Below, piece after piece: positions 47,462-57,274 of a DNA stretch of 64,000 nucleotides. The stretch spans positions 62,001 to 126,000 of the forward strand of contig JAVBLZ010000001.1 in the NCBI GenBank assembly GCA_031553045.1, written 5' to 3'. The notes beneath the pieces are model-generated. The model saw only the letters and a list, made by a program, of their open reading frames with translations. It was not told the origin of the DNA and searched no databases. The position numbers and the translations under genes were made by a program. Source of the stretch: CALXQW01 sp031553045. Lineage in GTDB: Bacteria > Verrucomicrobiota > Verrucomicrobiia > Opitutales > Intestinicryptomonadaceae. Positions within the stretch are counted from its first letter, which is position 1. Every line of letters starts with the position of its first letter.

Positions 47462-47511
47462 AAAGCTAGCCAAGTTATTGTGCATGTCTAGCTTTGCAAG
47501 TAAAAACTTGC
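47462..47511 (-). promoter_or_regulatory. Two stem-loops in the rpmB leader
   Basis: Minus strand: GCAAGT-TTTT-ACTTGC (47511-47496), then AAAGCTAG / CTAGCTTT (47495-47488 with 47469-47462, exact). They lie between the small basic gene and the rpmB start. They may be a leader control element or a weak terminator. Confidence 0.4.
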
Positions 47512-47530
47512 TGGTTGTTAATTTTTAAAA

Positions 47531-47719
47531 CTATTGTTCCGCAACTGCGGCGGCTATTGCAGCCTTGCGAGCCTTTGCTTCCTGCTTGGCAACTTTTTCA
47601 TTTACCTTGCGCTTGCGTGCAGCCAACATACGTTGTCTTTGTGCGTTAGGCTTGTTGCCCGCAGCCTTGTTTCTTGGCTTGTGTTTCGCCCTTGATGTCC
47701 ATTTTACCAATCCGCTCAT
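47531..47719 (-). CDS. Small, very basic protein of unknown function
   Basis: 62 residues, rich in Lys, Arg and Ala, with no hydrophobic segment (SRAKHKPRNKAAGNKP, then an Ala/Lys/Glu helix). It has the look of a ribosome- or nucleic-acid-associated protein. It is adjacent to rpmB on the same strand, which supports that guess. I do not recognise a named family. Reading frame and composition look coding; the start is supported only by position. Confidence 0.55.
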   Translation of the reverse strand: MSGLVKWTSRAKHKPRNKAAGNKPNAQRQRMLAARKRKVNEKVAKQEAKARKAAIAAAVAEQ

Positions 47720-47844
47720 CGAAGATCTTTCTATTTAAAATTAAATTAAAGCGCAAGACCTTAACAATTTTTTTCAACTAATCCAGTTTTTTTTTTACTT
47801 TTTTGCAACTTTCCTTATAAGAGAGTTTTTAATATACAAAATAA

Positions 47845-48420
47845 ATGCAAAGTTTAGAGCAAAATAAAGATGACTCCGCCGAGAACCCCACAGACTTGGA
47901 CGCCCTTCTCATGCTCGAAGTTGCCGCAGAAAAAGAGCATGCCCTGCGCATTCTCATAGAAAAATGGAAGAACCCTTTGATAAATTTCTTTTACAGAAGC
48001 CTCTCCGACAAACACACTGCGGAAGATTTGGCGCAAAAAACTTTCATCAATTTATATAGAGCACGCCACACTTATGAGCCAAGAAGCAAATTTTCAACAT
48101 ACATATTCCATATAGCCAGAGGCGTGCTCATTAATGAATATAGGCGCTCAACAAGAAAGCCCGCAACAGCGACAGCCCCCAGCGAGATGCCAAACATAGC
48201 CGCAAAAGATGATACAGCCTCTCTTGCAGAGCTTGAAGAAATTTTTGAAAAAACCCTTTTAACCCTACCCGAAAACCAACGCACCGCCATATTGCTTCTG
48301 AAGCAACAACAGCTCTCTTACGAAGAAATTGCCGAACTTATGCAAACAAAAACATCTTCCGTTAAAACTTGGATTTTTCGGGCACGCACAACCCTCAAAG
48401 AAGCCTTAAAAAACTCATGA
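47845..48420 (+). CDS. ECF-type RNA polymerase sigma factor
   Basis: 191 residues. Region 2 covers about 35-100 (LINFFYRSLSDKHTAEDLAQKTFINLYRAR, then the DNA-opening part KFSTYIFHIARG). Region 4 covers about 130-190 (LPENQRTAILLLKQQQLSYEEIAEL with a helix-turn-helix). The linker between them is Ala/Pro/Thr rich. Its stop overlaps the start of a membrane protein (ATGA), the classic sigma/anti-sigma order. It lies just upstream of the pseudopilin locus, which it may control. Confidence 0.9.
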   Translation: MQSLEQNKDDSAENPTDLDALLMLEVAAEKEHALRILIEKWKNPLINFFYRSLSDKHTAEDLAQKTFINLYRARHTYEPRSKFSTYIFHIARGVLINEYRRSTRKPATATAPSEMPNIAAKDDTASLAELEEIFEKTLLTLPENQRTAILLLKQQQLSYEEIAELMQTKTSSVKTWIFRARTTLKEALKNS

Positions 48421-48890
48421 ACTTAAATAGTAAAAAATCGTCGGGTACTGATTCCGCAAACCCCGCAAAAACATCCGAAACTTTAGATTCTTTTTTGGAC
48501 AAAGCATTCCTGGCAAATCACATACAAGCTGGGGCGGATTTTCTGGACAACACAATCCTTAAAATCTATGAAGATGCAGAAAAAGATGAAGCCTTAGACA
48601 CATTTATTGAAGAAAACCTTGCAAAAAACCCTTGTCATGCGGATAAGAATTTTGCGAACAAGGTGTTTTCAAAAATCCGCCTTGGCGGCAGCGTAAACTT
48701 CAAAGAAATTTTTGCAAAAATCGGCTATATAGGTGCGGCTGCGACCATCATAGCGTCCGTATATATTTCTCAGGCAAAAATCCCTCAGAAGATGAATTCT
48801 GCAGATTATTTTGTGGTGCTTCAAGAGCTGGAAGACTCTATGTCTAATATTTCAAGTATGATTGCGGTTGAGGAGTTTTTGTACTTTTAA
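48417..48890 (+). CDS. Putative anti-sigma or sigma-partner membrane protein
   Basis: 157 residues from the ATG at 48417, which overlaps the sigma factor stop by four bases. Residues 1-95 are soluble, acidic and helical, and a single transmembrane helix lies around residues 105-122 (IGYIGAAATIIASVYI). The short C-terminus would be periplasmic. Order, coupling and topology match anti-sigma factors, but no zinc-binding HxxxCxxC motif is visible. The role is inferred from context. Confidence 0.55.
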   Translation: MNLNSKKSSGTDSANPAKTSETLDSFLDKAFLANHIQAGADFLDNTILKIYEDAEKDEALDTFIEENLAKNPCHADKNFANKVFSKIRLGGSVNFKEIFAKIGYIGAAATIIASVYISQAKIPQKMNSADYFVVLQELEDSMSNISSMIAVEEFLYF

Positions 48891-48947
48891 AGATTCTCCT
48901 TTTTCCTAAAACTCCTCTCCAAGTACGGAAGCTTTAAGTTCTCAATG

Positions 48948-48970
48948 GCGGAATTTATATCCGCTTTTCT
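48948..48970 (+). terminator. Weak hairpin before the giant A gene
   Basis: 5-bp stem GCGGA / TCCGC followed by TTTTCTT. It could end transcription of the sigma/partner pair and would imply a separate promoter for the next gene. Confidence 0.3.
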
Positions 48971-49030
48971 TGAACTGTTTTTTTTAGAAAAATGCTTGCC
49001 TTTATGTAGTGTAGTGTTAGCTTATCTCAC

Positions 49031-52000
49031 ATGAGATTTCATTCTACATATTTAAGACCCCTACCTCAGCAAAAAAAGAAGAAAGCCTTTGCCCTTATAT
49101 TGGCTCTGGCGTTGATGAGTTTCATGGTACTGCTAGTGGTTACTTTGGCAACCATAGTGCAAATGCAAATCCGCCTCACAAAGCAGACCGTTGTTGACGC
49201 TAGAGCGCGTCAACTGGCAAAATTTGCCGCATATCAGGCGTTAAATAGAATTCAGGTAACACTTGGTCCAGACACCAGAGTCAGCGCAAACGCCTCCATA
49301 TTTGAAGACTTGCACCCCGAAATCTTCCGCATGGAAGAAGACGCCAAAAATAAGTACGAATGGTGGCAGTTAAACCCCAGGATGGATCTTGCTACGCATG
49401 AATCGCTCTCAGGTACATCAATTTCAAATAGTAACTGGGTTGGTGTTTGGGATTCTAGGCCTGGGCGTGAATCTAAGGCTGAAACAAGCTTCGCTATCAA
49501 ACCCGGATATGGCGAGTATGAAAGCAATTCAGCCCGTAAGTCTTACTCTGACAGGCTGATGCGTTCCTCAATTTCTTGGCTGGTATCGGGCAATCCAACC
49601 AGAATAATTGATGCGGAAAAAAGCAAGTATGAGCATACCTACCTGCCTAATAAAGATTACTCGGCTATGGTTGAATCTGATGAGTTTATCTCTGCGGTAA
49701 CAAAAAATGCCGCCTACGGCACGGGCGGTGAAAACACATTTAAACAAGAAAGGCACGGCGTGTTTGTGCCCATTGTTACAATGGAAGACAGTGAAGACGC
49801 CACAACAGGCGGCAAAGAGCGTTCCGCCTTTGAAAAACGCATTGCGTGGTGGGTTTCTGACGAAGGTCAAAAGGCGTCTATAAACGCCGTGGGTAGTGAG
49901 CCCATGTATCAGGCGGCTCAGGCAGACCCAAACAATTTCCACTTGCAAACACAGCCCTACCAATCGGGCGTGCAGGGGCTCACAATGCCAGGCGGCGTAG
50001 TCAGGGTTATAGACAACGCCATAGCCTCCACCGCATTCTCAAAAGAAGACAGCCGTGCAACTATCCGCGCATTGGATACGGCGGGCGATATTGATTTTAT
50101 CAAGTCTCACCAAATTTCACAATCCAGCTTTTTGGGCAAAATGTTTTTCCATGATTTGACGGCAAACACAAAAGGTGTCATCGTCAATGTGCGTGAAGGC
50201 GGGCTGAAAAAAGACCTCTCTTTGGGCCTTCTGCAACGCAATGGCGAAAATGACAAATGGCTGACTGTCGCAAATAAAAGCGTTTTTGATAGAACCTCTG
50301 AAATGCCGGAATACTTCCCCAGACCTGTCGGCAATTCAGGTTATAACTACAAAAATTCAGGTTATTCCCAGCTTCCCTCAAGAACTACCCCAGCCCCACT
50401 CAATGACCTTACGTATCTCAGAAACGAATATACAAAGTTAAGCAAATCCGGTTCTTCAACCCTAAACCAACCCAGACGCCGTTATTTTAGCGGTCATATA
50501 TTTGCGCCACAGTTGCCAAACAAGGCTGATCCGTCAAACAGGGACATTAACAAAATTGACGATTGGTCGGCGATTACGCAGTCAAATATTGAAAGAATTT
50601 GGGGGGACCAATCTTTCCATAAAGACCCCGGCGGCCCGCTTTGGGATCAGTTGCGCTCTTACTACAACTTGCGCCAAGAAAATAAAAGCGACGCATTTAT
50701 GCCAAGAATGCAATCTGACGACAGGGTCGGTTTTGCGCCTGTGGTAAATCGCTTTCAGGTATTTTTTGTGCCCAATTTTATAAGTTATGGCGGCGGTTTA
50801 TATGGTCTGCGCTTGCACGTAATACCCGTTGCAATACTTTGGAACCCTTACGACGTACCTATCAAGGGCGGCAATTACTATATGCTGCATATTGAAACAA
50901 CTTCAGACAATATCACGGCGTTTCGTTTTGCAATCATGGAGAAAAAAGCGCCTCAATATGAATGTATTAGAGACTATATTACTGAAGAACTGCCCAGTTA
51001 TGGAACCGAGTTCGGCTTTACCTCACAATCAAACTCTGACGCTACGAAATATCGTAATATAGGCTATGGTGGCAGGGCTGAGAATATTACATACATTCAA
51101 GATAAAGGCAAAAAAAGTATAAAGCATTATCCCGTACCCCTTTTTCTTAACGATGTTAAGCTTTTCTGCGGCGTAAATTATACGAAAGATTTTACGCAAA
51201 GCGGTTATACGGCTATACAACAAAGCCCATATAAAACCGGCACTAGCGGCGTTACACGTTCTTTGACGGGCTCCGGGGACTTGCGCTTCACAATCTACGC
51301 AGAAAAAAATATACCCCCCGGCGAAGGCAGAATCTACGCCGTAAAAGGCATAGTTGACTATTTCAGCTCTTTGCCAGATATGTCAACGGCGCAGGCAGTG
51401 CAGGAATCCTATATGGTTGAAGTTACCAATGCGGAATACGGCGCTTTATATTTTGACGTTCCGCATGAAGAAAGTTTATTGTATTATGCTCAAAACAAAA
51501 GGTATCCTCACGATACGCCATTCGTGCTTTTTAGAGACATTAATCCCGGTACTCTTTGGGTGGATATGGAGCCCATATCTGACGCATCGGTTAACTCACT
51601 TAACACAAAAACTGTCTCGTACGAACTCTATACTGATGGTAGTGCTAGGAAACAGCGTGCTTTCAGCAATAATGGCCCAAACTTTTACAGATGCAATTTG
51701 CATGTTTGGAACATGGGTAAAGACCCAAATTACCGCAGAGAAGTGTGGGGAGACGGTATAGACCCTTACTTTGTTTCCGGTAGCACTTATGTGCGCGGCC
51801 CTGTAATGTGTTATTACAAAGGCAATAGAGATATGGCTTACACCAATGGTAGTGGAGATGCCAAAAATTATGCTGTACCACAAAATACTACTTTTTCATA
51901 TCCAAGCTTTCCAAATCCAAGAACTTACAATTCTTCAGGCAGTTATATAGGCGTTAAAGACCCTGAAAAAGCACCAGGGAGAGTCTTTACAGATAGGGAA

Positions 52001-54361
52001 AATGCTACAATTCAGAACTGGGCAAATGCAGATGAAGATGTTGTGAATTTCAGGAGACACTCCATACACAAGTGGACTGAAAATGAAGACTACCCCCCCA
52101 TTGCTTGCAATATAGGCGCTATGGCATTTTCATACGGTTTTACTGAAAGCAAAAGCCTGTCAAAGACAAAGTCGTCTTCTGACTATTCTCATGACTTGTA
52201 TGACGCCCTTGTAAGAAATTCTGAATACAGAATGTACGGCGTTGTTTTTATGACGCCTGCGGCACTCAATAGCGAATCTCAAAAGCCCATATTCAACAGA
52301 AAATTCCTGATTAATAACGCAATTTTTGGCATGGCGCATGAGTTCGACTTTTCTCCAAGAAATGTAAACTTAGGTATCAGGACAGAGGCATTGCCTACCG
52401 ATACGGAAAGGCGCAAACTCTATCAAACTTTTGGCCAGCGCGTAAAAGGTATGTACGGGCAAAACCAAGCATACGGTAATGAAAATAGCAAAGGTTCTTC
52501 TATTCATGCTCCCGCCTTTTATGTGATTCCCAGTACCATAAAACCCAATGTTGGTATGGATGAATCAAAGGGGCAAAGCACTGAAGCGCAGCTAATGCAC
52601 ATATTAAGAGACGATGAAATTGTAAATAATGTGGCAAGTTTGGCAAGCGTGCACCTGAATTTCAGCCCGGGGCAAGTGCGTCTCTACGCCGGAGCTGGCA
52701 ATACATCTGTAATGCATCAGGAATTTGTCAGAAATTATGGCATACAAACTGTCGATTACATAACGCCAACATACCCCATAGGCAACTCTCTTGCGCCGCT
52801 TAGGATTGCGCCGCATTTGTCTTACGCAATTTCTTGGACTGATGGCCAAGCCGCACCACAGGACGGCGGTATGTATTACCCCGGTGAACCCACCGGCGCT
52901 CAACCTAATTGGTTTGACGGCAAAAGAAGTTCCCTCAATGAAGAAAGAAGCGTTCTTTATGACGTGGCTTACCACTTGAATGATTCTCTTTGGGATGAAT
53001 ACTTCTTCTCCACCCTTCCATACAGAAAGTCTGAAATTGGCGATATTTACGCCGCAGACGTCGAATCCGGTGAGCAAGCGCCCGACGGTTCAAACTACGT
53101 TGTGCCCAGAAACCCCCGCATGACCATTTACAGAGACTCTTATGATAAGCCGACAAAGAACACCCTCAGAGACGATACCTCAAACTTTGACGTAAACTCA
53201 AAATTTGGACAAGGCGGCTTTGATAAAAATGCCGGTAGATTGATGATAAACGGGGCGTTCAACGTAAATTCTACGAGCGTTACAGCTTGGAAGACTATAC
53301 TCTCAACCTTCTATGGCGCAAAAATTCGTCCTTACTCCGGCGGCGGCGGCACACAACATCCTGCGGGGTCTCCATACACAAGATGGGATGCCCCTTACGC
53401 CGATAGATACGTAAGTTCTGACCTCACCTTTTATGAGCCAAATCTCCTCAAAGGTTATAGGGTTTTGGCTGATGCAGAAATTGAAGAACTGGCGGTTGCC
53501 ATTGTAGAAAATATCAAGGATAGAGGCCCATTCTATTCCATGAGCGACTTTGTGAACAGAGTTGTAGAAAACAGAACTTCAGAGGCAATCTATGCCAAAA
53601 ATATCCGTGCGCAAAAAGAAGGCACAAGCAACCCAAATAAGGAAGCTTTTGAAAATGAAATCACCGTTGACGCCAGAGTCGATAGAGACGACAAAGACTT
53701 CTATACTTACAAGCACATCCACATGCAAAAAGGCGTTTTGCAAGCCGCTATTGATTCCACAAAAATCAACTCGGCTTTCTACGGTAACAGGGCAAGACAA
53801 TATATAATATCTTCAGACGGTTCTTCAACCAGATTCAACCCAAACATTACAGAATTGTTGGCAACTAATTCAGACCCGGCACGCTACTTCTATTATCCGC
53901 AAGATACTTGGGAAAATTGGAGAGCTGCAATAGGTCCGCAATCTGTGGGTATTCCTGAATTCTTTATGCAGCAAGACCTGCTTTCCAGATTGGGCTCTTT
54001 CTTGACGGTGCGTTCAGACACATTCAAGATTCGCGCCTATGGAGAAATCCGCAACCCAATCACCAAAGAGGTTGAGGCAAAGGCATGGTGCGAGATGACG
54101 GTGCAACGCATTCCAGACTATGTTGACTCCGTAGCCGATGAATCTTGGCGCATAGCCAACAGAGAAGTTGAGCCAGGGCACAATTACAACTACACGGCAT
54201 TTGACCCGTTTAGCACAAATGACGGTCTTGACTACTACGTATCCGCCGGCGAAAACGGCATAGACGGGCAAGAATCTGGCGGTATCTCAAAAGTGAACGC
54301 AAAACTCGGCAGACGATTTAAAGTTGTTGCATTCCGTTGGTTGCCAGATAGTGAAATATAG
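49031..54361 (+). CDS. Verru_Chthon cassette protein A, giant GspK/PilX-like pseudopilin
   Basis: 1776 residues. The N-terminus has four Lys, then AFALILALALMSFMVLLVV, a hydrophobic helix like a class III signal. The residue after F is A and position 5 is I, not E, so the usual Glu5 is missing, as in GspK and PilX. Residues of about 45-1460 are a long periplasmic region without a motif I recognise. Near residue 1480, VLADAEIEELAVAIVEN...RGPFYSMSDF resembles the helical GspK-type domain. This matches the Verru_Chthon A family (TIGR02600) known from Verrucomicrobiota. Its function has not been shown. It begins the pseudopilin locus. Confidence 0.8.
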   Translation: MRFHSTYLRPLPQQKKKKAFALILALALMSFMVLLVVTLATIVQMQIRLTKQTVVDARARQLAKFAAYQALNRIQVTLGPDTRVSANASIFEDLHPEIFRMEEDAKNKYEWWQLNPRMDLATHESLSGTSISNSNWVGVWDSRPGRESKAETSFAIKPGYGEYESNSARKSYSDRLMRSSISWLVSGNPTRIIDAEKSKYEHTYLPNKDYSAMVESDEFISAVTKNAAYGTGGENTFKQERHGVFVPIVTMEDSEDATTGGKERSAFEKRIAWWVSDEGQKASINAVGSEPMYQAAQADPNNFHLQTQPYQSGVQGLTMPGGVVRVIDNAIASTAFSKEDSRATIRALDTAGDIDFIKSHQISQSSFLGKMFFHDLTANTKGVIVNVREGGLKKDLSLGLLQRNGENDKWLTVANKSVFDRTSEMPEYFPRPVGNSGYNYKNSGYSQLPSRTTPAPLNDLTYLRNEYTKLSKSGSSTLNQPRRRYFSGHIFAPQLPNKADPSNRDINKIDDWSAITQSNIERIWGDQSFHKDPGGPLWDQLRSYYNLRQENKSDAFMPRMQSDDRVGFAPVVNRFQVFFVPNFISYGGGLYGLRLHVIPVAILWNPYDVPIKGGNYYMLHIETTSDNITAFRFAIMEKKAPQYECIRDYITEELPSYGTEFGFTSQSNSDATKYRNIGYGGRAENITYIQDKGKKSIKHYPVPLFLNDVKLFCGVNYTKDFTQSGYTAIQQSPYKTGTSGVTRSLTGSGDLRFTIYAEKNIPPGEGRIYAVKGIVDYFSSLPDMSTAQAVQESYMVEVTNAEYGALYFDVPHEESLLYYAQNKRYPHDTPFVLFRDINPGTLWVDMEPISDASVNSLNTKTVSYELYTDGSARKQRAFSNNGPNFYRCNLHVWNMGKDPNYRREVWGDGIDPYFVSGSTYVRGPVMCYYKGNRDMAYTNGSGDAKNYAVPQNTTFSYPSFPNPRTYNSSGSYIGVKDPEKAPGRVFTDRENATIQNWANADEDVVNFRRHSIHKWTENEDYPPIACNIGAMAFSYGFTESKSLSKTKSSSDYSHDLYDALVRNSEYRMYGVVFMTPAALNSESQKPIFNRKFLINNAIFGMAHEFDFSPRNVNLGIRTEALPTDTERRKLYQTFGQRVKGMYGQNQAYGNENSKGSSIHAPAFYVIPSTIKPNVGMDESKGQSTEAQLMHILRDDEIVNNVASLASVHLNFSPGQVRLYAGAGNTSVMHQEFVRNYGIQTVDYITPTYPIGNSLAPLRIAPHLSYAISWTDGQAAPQDGGMYYPGEPTGAQPNWFDGKRSSLNEERSVLYDVAYHLNDSLWDEYFFSTLPYRKSEIGDIYAADVESGEQAPDGSNYVVPRNPRMTIYRDSYDKPTKNTLRDDTSNFDVNSKFGQGGFDKNAGRLMINGAFNVNSTSVTAWKTILSTFYGAKIRPYSGGGGTQHPAGSPYTRWDAPYADRYVSSDLTFYEPNLLKGYRVLADAEIEELAVAIVENIKDRGPFYSMSDFVNRVVENRTSEAIYAKNIRAQKEGTSNPNKEAFENEITVDARVDRDDKDFYTYKHIHMQKGVLQAAIDSTKINSAFYGNRARQYIISSDGSSTRFNPNITELLATNSDPARYFYYPQDTWENWRAAIGPQSVGIPEFFMQQDLLSRLGSFLTVRSDTFKIRAYGEIRNPITKEVEAKAWCEMTVQRIPDYVDSVADESWRIANREVEPGHNYNYTAFDPFSTNDGLDYYVSAGENGIDGQESGGISKVNAKLGRRFKVVAFRWLPDSEI

Positions 54362-54379
54362 TTTATAAAAATTCCTACA

Positions 54380-55183
54380 ATGTATAAAAATATCACTAAA
54401 AAGATAACGCTGCTTCTTTTGTCTTTGTGCGCTGCCTCTATTTGGGCGCAAGATGCTGCGCAAGAGACAACAGAAACAGCGCTGGTAAAAGACGAAATTG
54501 TAAACGTAAGACTTAAAATAACCCAGATGTCTTACTCAAATACGCTTATGATAGGCGGTACTGTTGCCAAAGCTACCTCCTCAGAAAAAAAGGAGGAAGA
54601 AGCAAAAAAAACGCTTTGGTACAGAACAGGCATGGGAGATTTGGCAACTTGGCGCAGCGTGTATGTCAGCGCAAACAAGTCTAACAACACGAGTATTTCT
54701 TATGAGGGCCCATCAAAGATGGTATTTTATAGGCAGATACCGCCTCAAAAGGCTGATATGCCCCCTACCTATGTTCCCGTCTCTGAAATAAATATTCCGC
54801 CAAATGTTGAAGACTTGTATCTTTTGATGATAAGGCGCAATGAATCAATATCTTTTCACCTGCTGAATGTTTCTCCAAAAGATTTGCCCAAAGGGCAGCT
54901 TGTTTTGATGAATATGTCTAGAACACCCGTCAAGGCGTCTTTGGGCGATGGTGTTCCTGCAAATTTAAAAGTGGGCGCAAGCGCCGTTCTTAAACCCAAA
55001 AAGACCTTCGGTAGGAACGATAACTTTGCAAACCTGCTTGTTGCATACGTTGAAGAAAATGAGTGGAGAGTTGCCATACGCTCTCCAATAGCTCTTACTT
55101 CAGACGACAAAAGACAAATAGTAATTTTATTCAGCAACTCAAACAAGCTGGGCGAAATACTGTACGAAACACTCACCTACTAA
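54380..55183 (+). CDS. Secreted protein of unknown function, next to Verru_Chthon A
   Basis: 267 residues with a Sec signal peptide (ends near SIWAQ). The mature part is beta-rich (for example LYLLMIRRNESISFHLLNV) and has no recognised catalytic motif. Its start is 18 bases after the A gene and its stop is one base from galM, so it is probably co-transcribed. It could be a periplasmic partner of the A protein; this is inference from position. Confidence 0.6.
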   Translation: MYKNITKKITLLLLSLCAASIWAQDAAQETTETALVKDEIVNVRLKITQMSYSNTLMIGGTVAKATSSEKKEEEAKKTLWYRTGMGDLATWRSVYVSANKSNNTSISYEGPSKMVFYRQIPPQKADMPPTYVPVSEINIPPNVEDLYLLMIRRNESISFHLLNVSPKDLPKGQLVLMNMSRTPVKASLGDGVPANLKVGASAVLKPKKTFGRNDNFANLLVAYVEENEWRVAIRSPIALTSDDKRQIVILFSNSNKLGEILYETLTY

Positions 55184-55184
55184 A

Positions 55185-56198
55185 ATGCAAAAATATAAAT
55201 ATTTTAAAGTAAAAAACGCAAATCTTGAACTTTGGGTTACGGATTTGGGCGGCATAATAACCCACCTTTTTGCGCCAGATTCAAAAGGCAAGGTTGCTGA
55301 CATAGTTTTAGGGCATGAAAAGGCAGAGGCTTATCTTAAAAGCAACTGTTACTTGGGCGCAATAGCGGGCAGGGTCGCAAACAGAATTGGCTCTGCGTCA
55401 TTTATTTTGGATGACAAAAAATTTCTGCTGGCAAAAAATGACAATGCAAAAAATTCTCTGCACGGCGGCATAAAAGGCTTTGACAAAGTTGTGTGGGACG
55501 TTTGCGAATGCTCCGGAGACGGTTGGAAGGGGTTATGCCTGCACTATCTCAGCAAAGACGGCGAAGAAGGCTTCCCTGGAAATCTTGATATTACGGTCTA
55601 TTACAAGCTCACCAACGACGATGAACTTGTTGTGGAATACATGGCTTATACGGACAAAGCAACGCCCTGTGCGCCGACTCAGCACACTTACTTTAATTTG
55701 TCGGGCGCAAAGTCTGACAATATCTACGGGCACTCTTTGCAGGTAAACGCCGCATTTTTTACGCCTGTTGACGCCAATCTTATACCCACCGGCGAAATTT
55801 TGACCGTAAGAAACACTCCCTTAGACCTTATCAGGCAAAAGAAACTGGGTGATGTAATTACCAAAAGCCATCCTCTTTTAGACCTTGCAAACGGCGGTAT
55901 AGACCACAATTTTGTCCTGCCAAACAGCGCAAATCAACTTACTTGGGCGGCAACACTTTCAGACAGCGCAAGCGGTCGCAATATGGACGTATTTACAACC
56001 TGCCCCGGAATACAGGTTTATACGGGCAATTTCCTCAATAAAATAAAAGGCAAGGGCGGGAAAATTTACAACAAGCACGCAGGAATTTGTCTGGAAACAC
56101 AATTCATGCCGGACTCCGTAAATAAAGAGCACTTCCCCAATATGATTCTAAGACCTTCTGAGCAATTCTACTCGGCAACGGTCTATAAATTTAGATAG
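55185..56198 (+). CDS. galM: Aldose 1-epimerase (galactose mutarotase)
   Basis: 337 residues. Interconverts alpha and beta sugar anomers. The GAIAGRVANRI segment and the NSLHGG motif bear the substrate-binding His and Arg, PTQHTYFNLSG has the catalytic His, and the late LETQFMPDSVN stretch carries the base Glu. No signal peptide. It sits inside the pseudopilin locus, followed by obgE after nine bases. Confidence 0.93.
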   Translation: MQKYKYFKVKNANLELWVTDLGGIITHLFAPDSKGKVADIVLGHEKAEAYLKSNCYLGAIAGRVANRIGSASFILDDKKFLLAKNDNAKNSLHGGIKGFDKVVWDVCECSGDGWKGLCLHYLSKDGEEGFPGNLDITVYYKLTNDDELVVEYMAYTDKATPCAPTQHTYFNLSGAKSDNIYGHSLQVNAAFFTPVDANLIPTGEILTVRNTPLDLIRQKKLGDVITKSHPLLDLANGGIDHNFVLPNSANQLTWAATLSDSASGRNMDVFTTCPGIQVYTGNFLNKIKGKGGKIYNKHAGICLETQFMPDSVNKEHFPNMILRPSEQFYSATVYKFR

Positions 56199-56207
56199 TT
56201 TAACATA

Positions 56208-57209
56208 ATGTTTGTAGATGAAGCTGAAATACATCTTAAAGCGGGAGACGGCGGTAGCGGTTCCAGCAGCTTTAGGCGTGAAAAATTTATACCCCTTGGC
56301 GGTCCTGACGGCGGAGACGGCGGCAATGGCGGCAATGTTTATGTGCTTTGTGATGACAACATCACAGATTTAGAGCCGTATCGTTTCACCCCAAATCTGG
56401 CGGCGGACAACGGCAAAAAAGGTCAAGGCAGAAACAAAACCGGAGAGACCGGCAAAGATTTGGTAGTGCACCTGCCTCCAGGCACAATGCTCATCAATTC
56501 TCAGACGGATATGCTCTCTGCAGAAGTCTTGAAAAAGGGTGAAAAAATCTTGCTTTTAAAAGGCGGCAGAGGCGGTCTTGGCAACATCCATTTCAAGAGC
56601 TCTACAAACAGAGCACCCCGTCAATTCACCTACGGAACTGAGGGTGAAGAAGCTTCCTTCAAACTCATCCTTAAAACTATTGCCGATGCGGGCTTTGTGG
56701 GGTTCCCCAATGCGGGCAAGTCTTCTTTGATGGGCGTCATGACAATGGCTCACCCCAAAGTGGCGTCTTACCCATTTACAACTTTACACGCAAACGTGGG
56801 CATGATAGATTATCCTGAAATTTATGACAGGCTGTTTGTGGCGGATATTCCGGGTCTGATAAAAGGTGCTTCTGAAAACAAGGGGCTGGGTCATAAATTT
56901 TTGCGCCATATTGAGCGCTGTAAAGTTCTCATAATAATTATAGATATGGCGGGCACAGACGGCAGAAAGCCCGAGCAAGACTATCTTGATTTGATTTCTG
57001 AGCTTGAACTTTACGATGAAACTCTGACTCAAAAGCCCCAACTTATAGTGGCAAATAAAATGGATGAAGATGAGGCTGTAAAAAACCTAAAGCGCTTCAA
57101 AAAGAAATTCCCAAAGCTTCACTGCGTGCCGATTTCCTGCCTCAGTGAAGAAGGCATCCCTGAACTCAAGCAAGAAATTTACAACAAAGTTAAAAATCTT
57201 ACCATCTAA
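56208..57209 (+). CDS. obgE: GTPase ObgE/CgtA
   Basis: 333 residues. The Obg fold (about 1-158) is glycine-rich (GGPDGGDGGNGGNV). The G domain has G1 GFPNAGKSS, G3 DIPGLIKGA and G4 NKMDE. It acts in large-subunit assembly and stress control. The C-terminal OCT domain is absent, as in many bacteria. Ribosomal genes rplU and rpmA, its common partners, are not present; it lies instead between galM and the pseudopilin genes. Confidence 0.96.
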   Translation: MFVDEAEIHLKAGDGGSGSSSFRREKFIPLGGPDGGDGGNGGNVYVLCDDNITDLEPYRFTPNLAADNGKKGQGRNKTGETGKDLVVHLPPGTMLINSQTDMLSAEVLKKGEKILLLKGGRGGLGNIHFKSSTNRAPRQFTYGTEGEEASFKLILKTIADAGFVGFPNAGKSSLMGVMTMAHPKVASYPFTTLHANVGMIDYPEIYDRLFVADIPGLIKGASENKGLGHKFLRHIERCKVLIIIIDMAGTDGRKPEQDYLDLISELELYDETLTQKPQLIVANKMDEDEAVKNLKRFKKKFPKLHCVPISCLSEEGIPELKQEIYNKVKNLTI

Positions 57210-57236
57210 AAAATATACTTTAAGCTGCTATTTTTT

Positions 57237-57264
57237 TTGACATACAATATAATTTTGCAATACT
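57237..57264 (+). promoter_or_regulatory. Candidate promoter of the pseudopilin genes
   Basis: TTGACA at 57237-57242 and AATACT at 57259-57264, with a 16-base spacer. The first pseudopilin starts at 57275. The leader would be very short. Confidence 0.35.
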
Positions 57265-57274
57265 CAACCTACCA

